NCBI GenBank assembly: GCA_965208975.1
Contig: CBDBQH010000003.1
Span: 1,426,001-1,490,000, forward strand
Direction: 5' to 3'
Length of the DNA stretch: 64,000 bases
Source: G963663315 sp965208975
Lineage (GTDB): Bacteria; Pseudomonadota; Gammaproteobacteria; Arenicellales; Poriferihabitantaceae
The stretch's first letter is position 1, and every line of letters begins with the position of its first letter. The position numbers and the translations under genes were made by a program. The notes under the pieces are model-generated. The model was not told the origin of the DNA and searched no databases. It saw only the letters and a list, made by a program, of their open reading frames with translations. Positions 27,428-36,435 of the stretch are shown here, piece by piece.

Positions 27428-28843
27428 GTGAACATCCCCTTGCAAACGGTATTCAAACCATCAGTAACCTCTCCCCACGGTGGTGATGTGGATGCACGAC
27501 AGTCTTTGCTGGACAGGTTCGGTTCACGCATTTCCATTCTGCCTGAACTGACTCGCAGAGTCGTATCCTGGCAAGGCAACCGGATGTCACCGGGTCTTCG
27601 GTGGATGAAGTATAAGGAAGGATTTTCCAGTGAATTGGTCAATGCGCTGATTGATGACGCCAAATCCGGATGTGTACTGGATCCGTTTTCAGGAGTTGGA
27701 ACGACGCCGCTTGTCGCGGCGGGCCGGGGGCTCCAGGGCTCAGGCATAGAAATCATGCCGGTGGGCGTATTGGCCAATATGGCAATCGCTCATGTCTCAA
27801 ACGGACTGCAACGAACATCTTTCGAAAGGGCAGGACGGTCTTTACTGGAACGGGTGCGATCTGGCCACAAGCCCGACCAGAAACACGAGTTTCGTCATGT
27901 ACGCATTACTGAAGCCGCGTTCTCCGATGAAACTGAGACGGACCTGGCCAGAGCGCGTGAATTTATCGCCAATGTAGAAGACCCGATAATGGCGACTGTA
28001 TTGAATTTTGCTTGTATGAGCGTGTTGGAAAAAGTCAGTTATACCCGAAAAGACGGGCAATACCTGCGTTGGGATTACCGCGCAAAGCGGAAATTGCGCT
28101 CGCACATGAACAAGGGTTCTGTGCCGTCTCTGCATCAGGCTTTGCAAGCGCGACTGGCTGAAATATATAAGGACATGGAACCTCTTAAATTGATATATGG
28201 CTCAGGTATGCCGAATATCACCACCGGCTCCTGTCTGAAATCGCTATGTGATTTTCCTGATAGCGCCTTTGATACTGTGATTACATCTCCTCCTTACGCC
28301 AACCGATACGATTACACCAGAACCTATGCGCTTGAGCTTGCCTGGCTTGGGTATACCCGGGACGACTTTTCTGTGCTACGACAGGCGCTGTTGTCGGCAA
28401 CAGTGGAAAACAAGCCGAAAAAAGCGTGGTTGGAAAGTATCTATGGTGATAGTTCATTGTTGAAGGACGCATTCCGTATGTATGATGAACAGAACGCAAT
28501 CCACGAGGTTGTGCAAATACTGAATGAGCGTATCCATGATCTTTCCAATCGCAATGTGATCCGCCTGATCGAAGGATACCTGCTTGAAATGGCGGTTGTC
28601 ATTGCACAACTTGGCCGGGTAGTATCGCCGGGCGGCGCCGTGTTCATGGTAAATGACAATGTGCAATATCATGGCGAGGAAGTACCAATAGACTTGATTC
28701 TGTCTGCTTTCGCCGAACAGTCCGGTTTTGAGTGCCAGCATATCTGGATGCTGGCGCGAGGAAAAGGAAATTCAAGCCAGCAGATGGGGCGGTACGGACG
28801 TAAAGAAATCAGGAAGTGTATGTATAAGTGGGTGCACAGATAA
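27428..28843 (+). CDS. Site-specific DNA methyltransferase (N4-cytosine/N6-adenine type)
   Basis: A 471-residue amino-methyltransferase. The SAM-binding motif DPFSGVGTTPLVAAGRG is at about residues 79-95 and the catalytic motif TSPPYANRYDYTRTYALELA at about 284-303, so motif I precedes motif IV. SPPY suggests an N4-cytosine or N6-adenine target. The start is a GTG; later ATG codons are possible. No restriction gene is adjacent, and only short debris follows. It could be an orphan methylase or the survivor of a restriction-modification pair. Confidence 0.85.
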   Translation: MNIPLQTVFKPSVTSPHGGDVDARQSLLDRFGSRISILPELTRRVVSWQGNRMSPGLRWMKYKEGFSSELVNALIDDAKSGCVLDPFSGVGTTPLVAAGRGLQGSGIEIMPVGVLANMAIAHVSNGLQRTSFERAGRSLLERVRSGHKPDQKHEFRHVRITEAAFSDETETDLARAREFIANVEDPIMATVLNFACMSVLEKVSYTRKDGQYLRWDYRAKRKLRSHMNKGSVPSLHQALQARLAEIYKDMEPLKLIYGSGMPNITTGSCLKSLCDFPDSAFDTVITSPPYANRYDYTRTYALELAWLGYTRDDFSVLRQALLSATVENKPKKAWLESIYGDSSLLKDAFRMYDEQNAIHEVVQILNERIHDLSNRNVIRLIEGYLLEMAVVIAQLGRVVSPGGAVFMVNDNVQYHGEEVPIDLILSAFAEQSGFECQHIWMLARGKGNSSQQMGRYGRKEIRKCMYKWVHR

Positions 28844-29054
28844 TGACCAAACTGGACGATGCGAAGAAACGCTCATTCGTGCTTTCGATGAGAATCAGGC
28901 AAAGAACGGATATCAGGTTGCAAGAACGGATTGCACAGTTCAAATCCGAACTTTCTTTCTTGACGATGTCAGCTATGACGGTGATGTCTGGTTAGACTTC
29001 CTGAATGAGGTTTTTCATTTTACAGTGCGAATTACCAATACGATGATCGAATAA
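28843..29054 (+). pseudogene. Possible remnant ORF downstream of the methyltransferase
   Basis: An ATG at 28843 overlaps the methyltransferase stop (TAATG) and starts a 50-codon frame (MTKLDDAKKRSFVLSM...). The next frame, which continues to 29054, also reads like protein (FFLDDVSYDGDVWLDFLNEV). This could be a gene broken by a frameshift, for example a lost cognate endonuclease. I recognise no domain, so this is weak. Confidence 0.3.
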
Positions 29055-29162
29055 TCTGAGTCACATTCCCGATCAATGCCTGCCCTCGGCTTGATCGGGG
29101 GCCGGGGGCAGTCTCTGTTCCTGCGATGATGGTTTGGATGCGGGGGCGCCTGCGATAAATGA

Positions 29163-29192
29163 TGCGTAGGGGCGACCCTCTGTGGTCGCCCG
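29163..29192 (+). repeat. GTAGGGG palindromic repeat
   Basis: GCGTAGGGGCGACC and GGTCGCCC arms around CTCTGT. A GATCGGGGGCCGGGGGCAG segment like that near 1040 lies 60-90 bp upstream. Confidence 0.75.
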
Positions 29193-29216
29193 GTATCGTT
29201 GATGCTCGTTCCGGTT

Positions 29217-29243
29217 CGGGCGGGCACGGAGACCCGCCCCTAC
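29217..29243 (-). repeat. GTAGGGG palindromic repeat overlapping the nagZ stop codon
   Basis: CGGGCGGGCAC, GGAGA, CCCGCCCCTAC. The TAG stop of nagZ (29242-29240) is formed by the edge of this repeat. Confidence 0.75.
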
Positions 29244-30256
29244 TCGGGTTGGAGTGGTTCCTCGTAATCGGGACGGGGCCGCGTCAGGCAGCCGCGCATT
29301 CCCTCAATACGATTGGCTGTGATCGGGTCTTGCTCCCCTGATTCCGGTATTTCCAGTTTTCGGGCGACTTCATTGGCGCCTGGCCGGTCATTGCAGATCA
29401 GCGCCATGTCACAGCCAGCCTGTAATGCGCGTTGGGTCCGTTGCAGGAGTGTGCCGGTATTTTCGGCTCCCTTCATGCTCAGATCATCACTGAGAATCAC
29501 GCCCCCGAATCTCAAGCGCTGCCGCAGTATCGACTGTATCCAGAACGGCGACCAGGTCGGCAATTCATCGTCGATATTCGGGAAATGCACATGGGCGGTC
29601 ATGACCCCCCCCAGCCTGTCAGCCAGATTTCGATAAGGGACCAGATCACAGTCTTCCAGTTCCCGCAGGGTCCGGTTGTCGACCGGCAATTCTGTATGCG
29701 AGTCTTCAACGACTCCACCGTGTCCGGGGAAGTGCTTGCCGGTGGCGGCCATTCCCGCTTCGTTCATGCCGTTGACAAAGGCGCCGGCCAGTTCCGCGAT
29801 TACCTGCGGGCGCTGATGGAAGCCCCGGTCACCGATCACGGCGCTATCGAGATTGGCGCAATCCAGTACCGGCGCAAAACTGAAATCGACACCGACTTCG
29901 ACCAGTTCCCGGGCCATCAGCCTGCCGGTTGCCAGGCTCAGCGCCAGCGCCTTGTCCCGGTCCTGATCATAGATCCTGCCAAAGTCAAGGGCGGCGGGCA
30001 GGACAGAAAACCCCTTCCTGAATCTCTGCACCCGCCCCCCTTCCTGATCGACCGCGATCAACAAAGACGGGTTACGAATGGATTTGATTCGTTTGATCAG
30101 GGCTGTCACCTGTGTCCGGGACTCGAAGTTGCGGCTGAACAGGATTACGGCGCCGACGGCAGGCCGTGACAATAGTTCGATATCCTCGCGGGTAAGGTCC
30201 AGTCCGCCCACATCCACCATCAGTGGCCCCAGAGGCAGATTGATCGGCTTGCACAT
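29240..30256 (-). CDS. nagZ: Beta-N-acetylhexosaminidase
   Basis: A 338-residue glycoside hydrolase family 3 enzyme of peptidoglycan recycling. It cleaves GlcNAc from anhydro-muropeptides in the cytoplasm. GAVILFSRNFESRTQV, IAVDQEGGRVQRFR, the family signature AATGKHFPGHGGVVEDSH (with the His-Asp pair) and ILSDDLSMKGA with the nucleophile Asp are all present. I start it at the ATG at 30256. A longer in-frame extension would lie over the upstream YkuD gene, and its residues do not fit the family. With this start the gene overlaps the YkuD gene by a few bases only in the other direction of reading, so no spacer exists. Confidence 0.95.
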   Translation of the reverse strand: MCKPINLPLGPLMVDVGGLDLTREDIELLSRPAVGAVILFSRNFESRTQVTALIKRIKSIRNPSLLIAVDQEGGRVQRFRKGFSVLPAALDFGRIYDQDRDKALALSLATGRLMARELVEVGVDFSFAPVLDCANLDSAVIGDRGFHQRPQVIAELAGAFVNGMNEAGMAATGKHFPGHGGVVEDSHTELPVDNRTLRELEDCDLVPYRNLADRLGGVMTAHVHFPNIDDELPTWSPFWIQSILRQRLRFGGVILSDDLSMKGAENTGTLLQRTQRALQAGCDMALICNDRPGANEVARKLEIPESGEQDPITANRIEGMRGCLTRPRPDYEEPLQPE

Positions 30257-30263
30257 TCTCAAG

Positions 30264-30752
30264 TCAGCGATGAATATCGACAATAGTTCCGACTGAAACC
30301 ATGTCAAACAGTTCAAGCAGGTCCTGGTTGCGGACCCGGATACAGCCATGCGAACCCGGAGCGCCCATTGCAACCTCATCCGGAGTACCGTGCAGATAGA
30401 TATACCGTCTCATGCTGTCTACATTGCCGAGGCGGTTAAAACCCGGTTCGCATCCACTCAGCCAGAGAATGCGAGTCAGAATCCAGTCCCGGCCCGGTTC
30501 GGCTTCCCGCATGCCGGTCCGGTATACACCAATCGGTCGGCGTCCCTTGAATATCGTATTCAGCGGCTGGCCGTCTCCAATCTTCGCGCGGATAATATGT
30601 TTTCCGGTGGGGGTGCACAGGCTATCCATTCGCTGCCCCGCGCCCCGTGCAGCGGTCGAGACCGGATAAGTCTTGCGGACACGACCGTTTTCATTGACCA
30701 CAGCCAATTTCTGGCTGCCAATATCAATGTCCAGAGTGATACTCGCGGTCAT
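30264..30752 (-). CDS. YkuD (L,D-transpeptidase-fold) protein without signal peptide
   Basis: A 162-residue protein with the complete YkuD active site: YLHGTPDE, then GAPGSHGCIRV with the catalytic Cys and its His. The N-terminus (TASITLDIDIGSQKLAVVNE) is a beta strand region without any signal peptide or membrane anchor, so it should stay in the cytoplasm. It ends 7 bp before nagZ, a cytoplasmic peptidoglycan-recycling enzyme. Acinetobacter ElsL is a cytoplasmic YkuD protein that works as an L,D-carboxypeptidase on recycled peptides. The same role is my inference here, as no LdcA is seen. Confidence 0.88.
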   Translation of the reverse strand: MTASITLDIDIGSQKLAVVNENGRVRKTYPVSTAARGAGQRMDSLCTPTGKHIIRAKIGDGQPLNTIFKGRRPIGVYRTGMREAEPGRDWILTRILWLSGCEPGFNRLGNVDSMRRYIYLHGTPDEVAMGAPGSHGCIRVRNQDLLELFDMVSVGTIVDIHR

Positions 30753-30770
30753 TGTTGATCAGGCAACAGG

Positions 30771-31244
30771 TTAGCCAATAATTCCTGACTGAAACAATAA
30801 TTCCTGACAGCCCTCTTCAATTAAATCCAGCGCCCGTTCGTATTCGTGGTCACCTCCGTAGTAAGGGTCGGGCACCTCCTGTTCTCTGGAATTTCTGTAC
30901 TGTAAAAGAAGTTGAATCTTGTGTTGGTGGTCCGCTGGCGCCAAAGCTCTCAGCCGGGAAACATTCTGGTTGTCCATCGCAATGATGAGGTCGTAATAGC
31001 GCAGGTCGCGGATGGTGACCTGTCGCGCGCGCAAGGAAGTCAAATCAATCCCCCGCGCCCGGGCGGCCGCAATGGCCCGGCTGGAAGGGGCATGTCCCAG
31101 ATGCCAGTCACCCGTTCCCGCCGAATCAATTTCAAACAGGTCCTCCAACCCTCTTTCGGATACCAGTTTTCTGAATACGCCTTCCGCAGTGGGGGATCTG
31201 CAAATATTTCCCAGGCAGACAAAAATGATTTTATGGCGCGACAT
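30771..31244 (-). CDS. Low-molecular-weight protein-tyrosine-phosphatase
   Basis: A 157-residue phosphatase. The P-loop CLGNICRSPTAEG is at residues 10-22 and the general-acid Asp is in VPDPYYGG. These are the two diagnostic motifs. Such enzymes remove phosphate from tyrosine on kinases of polysaccharide export, or from arginine in some bacteria. Here it sits in the gmk-rpoZ-spoT operon, 7 bp after spoT and 18 bp before the YkuD gene, with no tyrosine kinase nearby, so its target is unknown. Confidence 0.94.
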   Translation of the reverse strand: MSRHKIIFVCLGNICRSPTAEGVFRKLVSERGLEDLFEIDSAGTGDWHLGHAPSSRAIAAARARGIDLTSLRARQVTIRDLRYYDLIIAMDNQNVSRLRALAPADHQHKIQLLLQYRNSREQEVPDPYYGGDHEYERALDLIEEGCQELLFQSGIIG

Positions 31245-31251
31245 TTTAAGG

Positions 31252-33444
31252 TCAGACTCTCGCCAGTTTGATGACGCTGGACTCGCTGTGCAGCCGCCGC
31301 ATGATACTGGCCAGGTGCTTCCGGCTGGTAACCTCGATCGTGAAAATCATGAATGATGTATTATGATGTCGTTGATCCATCGAGACGTTATTGATGTTGG
31401 AGTTGAATCGGGCAATGATATTGCTGACACTGGCCAGGGCGCCGGGCGTATCTTTCACTTCCACATTGATCTGTACCTGAAACTGGCCTTTGGTATCTTC
31501 CGACCAGTTGAGATGAAACAGGTTGTCCGGATGGCGAAAGATGATTTTACTGTTCTTGCACCGGGAGCGATGGACGACCAGCCCTCTGCCACTGGTTGTG
31601 GTTCCGATGATATGGTCGCCGGGAACCGGATTGCAGCAACTGGCGTAAGTAACCAACAACCGTTCAGTGCCCTGTATGGTCAATGCGGAACGCTTGTGAT
31701 CCGGCAGTTCGGGAGAATGCCGACTCCCGGATTCCGCGATCAATTGTTTCGCCACCAGTCCGGGCAGCCGCCTGCCAAAACCGATGTCTGCCAGAAGCTG
31801 ATCCCAATCATCGAGTTTGAGATGCTGTAACAGGTTGACCTTGTCGGCGCTTGAAATCCTGGAGCGGCGATAACCCTGGTTGGACAGCGCGGTGCGGAGC
31901 AGCTTTCGGCCAAGTTTCAGGGATTCCTTCTGTTTCTGCTGATTCAGATAGTGGCGGATCGAAGCTCTGGCCCGCGAGGTGACCGCATAGTCAAGCCACG
32001 AAGGGGTCGGCCGTGAAGAGCGCGATGTCTTGACTTCCACCCGGTCGCCGTTGGAGAGAATTTCATGCAGGGGCACCATGGTCTGGTTGATTAACGCCCC
32101 CACACAATGATCCCCGATATCCGAGTGCACGGAGTATGCGAAATCCAGCGCCGTCGAACCTCGCGGCAACCTTTTGATGTCTCCTTGCGGAGTGAACACA
32201 TAAACCTTGTCGGGAAACAGATCGGCTTTCAGGTGCTCAAGATACTCTCCCGAATCACTTGACATGGATTGGGATTCAAGAAAGCTGCTTAGCCACTGTT
32301 GCGCCAGTTGTTGGGGCGCGTGCTCCCCGGTTGTCTCCGTCTTGTACAGCCAGTGGGACGCCACCCCTTTCTCCGCGGTTCGATGCATCGCCCGACTGCG
32401 TATCTGGATTTCCACCGGCTGTCCAAACGGGCCAACAACGACTGTATGAAGAGACTGGTAGCCGTTTATCTTGGGGATAGCGACATAGTCCTTGAAGCTT
32501 TCGGGGCGCGGTTTGTAGAGTTGATGAATAACCCCCAATGCCTGATAGCAATGCGGCCGGCGCTCTGTAATGACCCGAATCGCATGAATATCCTGAACAT
32601 CCTTGAGTGACAGTCTTTTTTGCTGCATTTTGTGATAGACGCTGTAGATGTTTTTCTCGCGGCCATAGACTTCTGCAACGAGGCTGTTCATATCCAGTTT
32701 TTTTTGTATATTTTTACAGACTTCGGTGACTACGGATTTCCTGCCGCGTTTGGAAAGCCTGATTTTCTTCTCGATCGCATTGAACCGCTTCGGATACAGA
32801 TTGAACAGGCTCAGATCCTCGAGTTTCTGGGCCAGCTCACGCATTCCCAGGCGGTTGGCCATTGGCGCATAAATCTCCAGGGTCTGGCGCGCGATTCTGC
32901 GTTTGCGGGCATTGTCCAGTGACTCCAGAGTGTGCATGTTATGCAGGCGGTCAACCAGTTTGATGATAATGACCCGGATATCCTGGGCCATAGCCATGAA
33001 CATCTTGCGAAATGATGCGGCTTCCGCATGCTCCCTGGATTCGAGCTCCAGTTGACTGACCTTGCTGACCCCGTCCACCAGGGTCGCGATGTCTTCCCCG
33101 AACTCCTGCGACAGCTGTTGCAGGGTAATTTCTGTGTCCTCAACCACGTCGTGCAGGATCGCGGCGATGATGGTGCGGCTGTCCATGCACATTTCTCCCA
33201 GGATTCGCGCAACCGCAATCGGGTGATAAATATAGTCTTCGCCGCTTTTTCTTTTTTGTCCCTTATGGGCTTCGGCGCCATAGACAGTGGCCCGATAGAT
33301 CTCGTGAACAGAGGGCTCGTCCAGATAGCTTTCCAGTACCCCGTTCAGATCATTGAACAGGTTGTCATTTTCCGGGGAAGCAGTGGAGCTTTGCCTCGCC
33401 AGAAGATCACTCAGTCTTTTCTTCCACCTCTGCGCCAGCGCCAT
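31252..33444 (-). CDS. spoT: Bifunctional (p)ppGpp synthetase/hydrolase
   Basis: A 730-residue RelA/SpoT protein. The HD hydrolase domain is intact (YIYHPIAVARIL, AAILHDVVEDTEI). The synthetase domain has YQSLHTVVVGP and EIQIRS; TGS follows (VYVFTPQGDIKRLPRGSTALDFAYSVHSDIG split) and a C-terminal ACT domain ends the protein. The intact HDVVED motif supports SpoT rather than a hydrolase-dead RelA. I choose the ATG at 33444, which has GGAGA 7 bases upstream. This start overlaps the end of rpoZ by 38 bp. Longer starts would read further into rpoZ. Confidence 0.95.
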   Translation of the reverse strand: MALAQRWKKRLSDLLARQSSTASPENDNLFNDLNGVLESYLDEPSVHEIYRATVYGAEAHKGQKRKSGEDYIYHPIAVARILGEMCMDSRTIIAAILHDVVEDTEITLQQLSQEFGEDIATLVDGVSKVSQLELESREHAEAASFRKMFMAMAQDIRVIIIKLVDRLHNMHTLESLDNARKRRIARQTLEIYAPMANRLGMRELAQKLEDLSLFNLYPKRFNAIEKKIRLSKRGRKSVVTEVCKNIQKKLDMNSLVAEVYGREKNIYSVYHKMQQKRLSLKDVQDIHAIRVITERRPHCYQALGVIHQLYKPRPESFKDYVAIPKINGYQSLHTVVVGPFGQPVEIQIRSRAMHRTAEKGVASHWLYKTETTGEHAPQQLAQQWLSSFLESQSMSSDSGEYLEHLKADLFPDKVYVFTPQGDIKRLPRGSTALDFAYSVHSDIGDHCVGALINQTMVPLHEILSNGDRVEVKTSRSSRPTPSWLDYAVTSRARASIRHYLNQQKQKESLKLGRKLLRTALSNQGYRRSRISSADKVNLLQHLKLDDWDQLLADIGFGRRLPGLVAKQLIAESGSRHSPELPDHKRSALTIQGTERLLVTYASCCNPVPGDHIIGTTTSGRGLVVHRSRCKNSKIIFRHPDNLFHLNWSEDTKGQFQVQINVEVKDTPGALASVSNIIARFNSNINNVSMDQRHHNTSFMIFTIEVTSRKHLASIMRRLHSESSVIKLARV

Positions 33445-33757
33445 CTGCGTCTCCATCGGTGTGCTCAAGTATGGCTTGGCGAATCGCTTCCTCCATCGCC
33501 GCGTCATCCATCTCGATTACTTCCCGGTCATCATCGAATTCCAACCCCGGAAGTATGGTTTCCTCTTTCAGAATGGACGAGGTAACCAGGCCTTCCGCGA
33601 TTTCCCGCAAGGCAATCACCGTCGGCTTGTCGTTTTCCGGCTCGACCAGGGGTTCAGCCCCCAGAGTCAACTGCCTGGTCCTTTTGGTTGCGATCAAAAC
33701 AAGTTGAAATCGATTGTCTACATGTTCCAGACAATCGGTTACTGTAACACGCGCCAT
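33407..33757 (-). CDS. rpoZ: RNA polymerase omega subunit
   Basis: A 116-residue omega subunit. MARVTVTDCLEHVDNRFQLVLIATKRTRQL split is the nearly invariant N-terminus, with KPTVIALREIAEG after it. The acidic C-terminal tail is longer than in E. coli. Omega helps assemble RNA polymerase and forms part of a ppGpp site. The order gmk-rpoZ-spoT is a gammaproteobacterial signature. A GGAGG-like site lies just upstream of the ATG. Confidence 0.97.
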   Translation of the reverse strand: MARVTVTDCLEHVDNRFQLVLIATKRTRQLTLGAEPLVEPENDKPTVIALREIAEGLVTSSILKEETILPGLEFDDDREVIEMDDAAMEEAIRQAILEHTDGDADGAGAEVEEKTE

Positions 33758-33792
33758 TGCAAAACCTCCTTAAAATAAAATATCGTTATACT

Positions 33793-34404
33793 TTATAAAG
33801 ACTGCGAATGACTCATGACCCGGACATCATCGGCTCTCACGGATGTATTCAGGTCGGTGAGTTGATCGAGAACATCCGCCAGCTCCGTCAGCGCCGTTTC
33901 AAAATTTTCATTCACAATAATTACATCAAATTCGTTTTTGTGGCTGATTTGGTCAGCCGCGTCTTTCATTCTTCTCGCGATGACATCCCTGCTGTCCTGT
34001 CCGCGTTCCAGCAAGCGTTGTTCCAGCGCTTCCAGCGAAGGCGGCATTACGAATACGGACACTGCGCCGGGGAATTTTTCCCGAACCGCCCGGGCGCCCT
34101 GCCAGTCAATGTCCAGAATAGCATGTCTACCGTTTGCAATCTGCCGCTCCACCGCTTTTATCGAAGTTCCGTAACAATGATCAAAGACCATCGCATATTC
34201 TATAAAATCACCCTGCTCTATCATTTCCTCGAAAGTCTGTCGGCTGACGAAATAGTAATGAACGCCGTCTTCTTCTCCCGGACGCCGCTTGCGGGTGGTA
34301 TGGGATACTGTGACACCGGCATTCCCGCATACCGCCACCAGCGCGTTGGTCAGACTGGTTTTGCCGCCGCCGGATGGAGAAGAAAGAATTAATATGCCGG
34401 GCAT
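33793..34404 (-). CDS. gmk: Guanylate kinase
   Basis: A 203-residue enzyme that phosphorylates GMP to GDP. The P-loop SSPSGGGKTSL is about 10 residues from the start, followed by VSHTTRKRRPGEEDGVHYYFV and the GMP-binding segment. The frame is open up to 34449, which would add 15 residues (VSSTIRILRHFSQA). Family proteins begin just before the P-loop strand, so I prefer the ATG at 34404. It is the first gene of the six-gene minus-strand operon running to nagZ. Confidence 0.93.
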   Translation of the reverse strand: MPGILILSSPSGGGKTSLTNALVAVCGNAGVTVSHTTRKRRPGEEDGVHYYFVSRQTFEEMIEQGDFIEYAMVFDHCYGTSIKAVERQIANGRHAILDIDWQGARAVREKFPGAVSVFVMPPSLEALEQRLLERGQDSRDVIARRMKDAADQISHKNEFDVIIVNENFETALTELADVLDQLTDLNTSVRADDVRVMSHSQSL

Positions 34405-34574
34405 GGCTTGGCTGAAATGACGTAAGATTCGGATTGTTGATGATACCATTGTTGCTGTTGGTATGGTACAGGTTTGCCAGTGAGTCCCGGTATTACCGGA
34501 TAGCGCCGGATAGTATCGGCGCTTGAGTGATTGCCGGGCCGATAGGGCGCTTGACCGTATTGGGCTTCATACGA

Positions 34575-35513
34575 TCATCCATGCGTAATCGAGTTGAGTG
34601 CATCATGCAAAGTTGGATATCTGAACCTGAATCTTTCGTTCTGAAGTTTTGCCGGCTTGAGGCGCTGACCGCTTAGCAGGAGCTCGGCAGCTTCTCCGAG
34701 CGCCAGTCGCAGTATGGGCGCCGGGGTCGTGAACATGCAGGGCCGACGTAATACATTTGCAAGACCGCGGCAGAAATCGGTGTTGGTTACCGGAGCCGGC
34801 GCTGACAGATTGTAGGCTCCCGACGAATTCCGGGAAGTGAGCAGGTGGGCCATGGCGGCGACCTGATCGTCAATATGAATCCAACTCATCCACTGTTTGC
34901 CATCCCCGATTTTTGCCCCGAATCCCCATTGGAAACCCCGCAGCATTGGCGGCAGCATTCCACCTTGCCCACTCAATACCAGTCCTGTGCGAATGGCGAC
35001 AATCCGGGTGCCCAGGCTGGTGGCCAACACAGCTTCCGCCTCCCAGTCCCGGCATAAGCGGGCGCCGAAATCCCCTCCGGAAGGCTCATTTTCATCGAGA
35101 ATATCACTGTGTCGATTACCGTAATATCCTGCTGCGGAGCCGCTGACGAGCACATCAGGGGGTGTCGGACGACGGGCCATCCATTCCACCAACTCTTTAG
35201 TCAGGTCTATTCGACTGCTCCGCAGGATCTGCTTTCGACGGTCCGTCCACCGATGCCCGATAATTCGCGCTCCGGCCAGATTGATCACTGCATCTATCGG
35301 GTAGTCAATCGGTATGTCAGCGAGAGAGGCAAACAGCTGAGGAGAACCGGATTGGACGGGGTATTTTCCGGGTCGGCGGGTTAATATCGAAATCGAGTGT
35401 CCAGCGGCTTCAAGTACCGGTATCATGGCCTGACCAATCAGCCCGGTACCACCAGTGATCAATACACTGCGTGAGTTGTTTTTCACACTGCCGGGTCTGT
35501 GTATCATCTGCAA
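34575..35513 (-). CDS. TIGR01777-type NAD-dependent epimerase-like protein (YfcH family)
   Basis: A 312-residue extended-SDR protein. VLITGGTGLIGQAMIPVLEAAG is the nucleotide site, VINLAGARI and SGSAAGYYG are family marks, with ENEPSGGDF and WIHIDDQVAAM after them. The C-terminal half has a DUF1731-like ending (LRLALGEAAELLLSGQRLKPAKL). The function is not established; members are thought to act on nucleotide sugars or as binding proteins. The start could be one of several codons within the first 12 residues. Confidence 0.88.
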   Translation of the reverse strand: MQMIHRPGSVKNNSRSVLITGGTGLIGQAMIPVLEAAGHSISILTRRPGKYPVQSGSPQLFASLADIPIDYPIDAVINLAGARIIGHRWTDRRKQILRSSRIDLTKELVEWMARRPTPPDVLVSGSAAGYYGNRHSDILDENEPSGGDFGARLCRDWEAEAVLATSLGTRIVAIRTGLVLSGQGGMLPPMLRGFQWGFGAKIGDGKQWMSWIHIDDQVAAMAHLLTSRNSSGAYNLSAPAPVTNTDFCRGLANVLRRPCMFTTPAPILRLALGEAAELLLSGQRLKPAKLQNERFRFRYPTLHDALNSITHG

Positions 35514-35625
35514 TTCAAGTACCGGTTTCCGGCGTTGTCGAAATCATTACGGAATCCGTGTTTCCCGGATATCACCTGACAATTCACAGGTAAGCCTGAG
35601 TTCGGTTTCGGGGTAGAGTATCGCA

Positions 35626-36420
35626 GTGGCATTCAGTTCGTCAATCACTGGCGCCAGTAACAGCAATCAGGAATCAATCAAACACAGTTTGTTCAACGTG
35701 CTCAAGATAACCCGCCCCATTATCGTTCTGGATGAGGCGCACAATGCTTATACCCGAAAGAGGCGTTCGCGACTCAGTGAGTTCAATCCACGTTTTATTC
35801 TGGAGCTTTCTGCAACCCCGGAAAGAGAGGTCAGCAATATCCTGGTTGATGTTCCCGGCACGGCGTTAAAACGCGAGGAGATGATCAAGCTACCGTTGAA
35901 CATACACAATTTTGAAAACGCCGAGCGGAACTGACCGGACGGGCACAGCTGGATGAGTCATATATCTATTGCGTTGATCGCGATGTCAGGGAAGCAATAA
36001 TACATGTCAAACGTGGACTGGAGCAGGAAGGTATGGGGGATCTGGGTGAATTTATTCGCAGCTCCCCTGGATGTGGATTCTGCCGCAATAGAGGAAATTC
36101 GGGAAATTACTGCTCTGGTGGACTTGCCGGGCTTTGACTACGATACCGACCAGGAAAAGCTGGATGTGGATAAAGAACTCTCTGCTGAATTTTTCAGCCG
36201 CCGCATTTACGAAACCTTGCCCAATCCATATCTGGCGGCGCAAGTAGTAAAGAGGATGCTGGATACGCTGCATAGACAGGGGTATACAGATGAGAACATA
36301 TTTGACCGTCGTTATCACCTTTCCGAAATTCTGAAGCGGCGATTAGCCGACCTTGTTGAGCATGAAGCGCAGACTGTATTTCATCGAAAATTACAAAACC
36401 AGGCAGACACCACCGCTTAA
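35626..36420 (+). pseudogene. Remnant of a type III restriction (Res) helicase subunit
   Basis: Three reading frames in succession encode pieces of one protein. First comes a DEAH helicase piece (ITRPIIVLDEAHNAYTRK, FILELSATPERE; 35626-35934). Next is a piece in a second frame reading DESYIYCVDRDVREAIIHVK then GLEQEGMGDLGEFIR (about 35940-36055). Last is a piece from 36004 on (LVDLPGFDYDTDQEKLDVDK, LPNPYLAAQVVKRML). Helicase motifs I and V-VI are missing. These are parts of a type III restriction subunit destroyed by deletions and frameshifts. No Mod gene is beside it. Confidence 0.8.
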
Positions 36421-36435
36421 TCTCCGCCCACCGCG

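Noticed and set aside
30257..30379. Longer start for nagZ
   Set aside because: The extra residues lie over the YkuD gene and do not resemble NagZ N-termini; the ATG at 30256 gives the usual length.
33445..33507. Longer start for spoT
   Set aside because: It would extend further into rpoZ; the ATG at 33444 has a good ribosome site.
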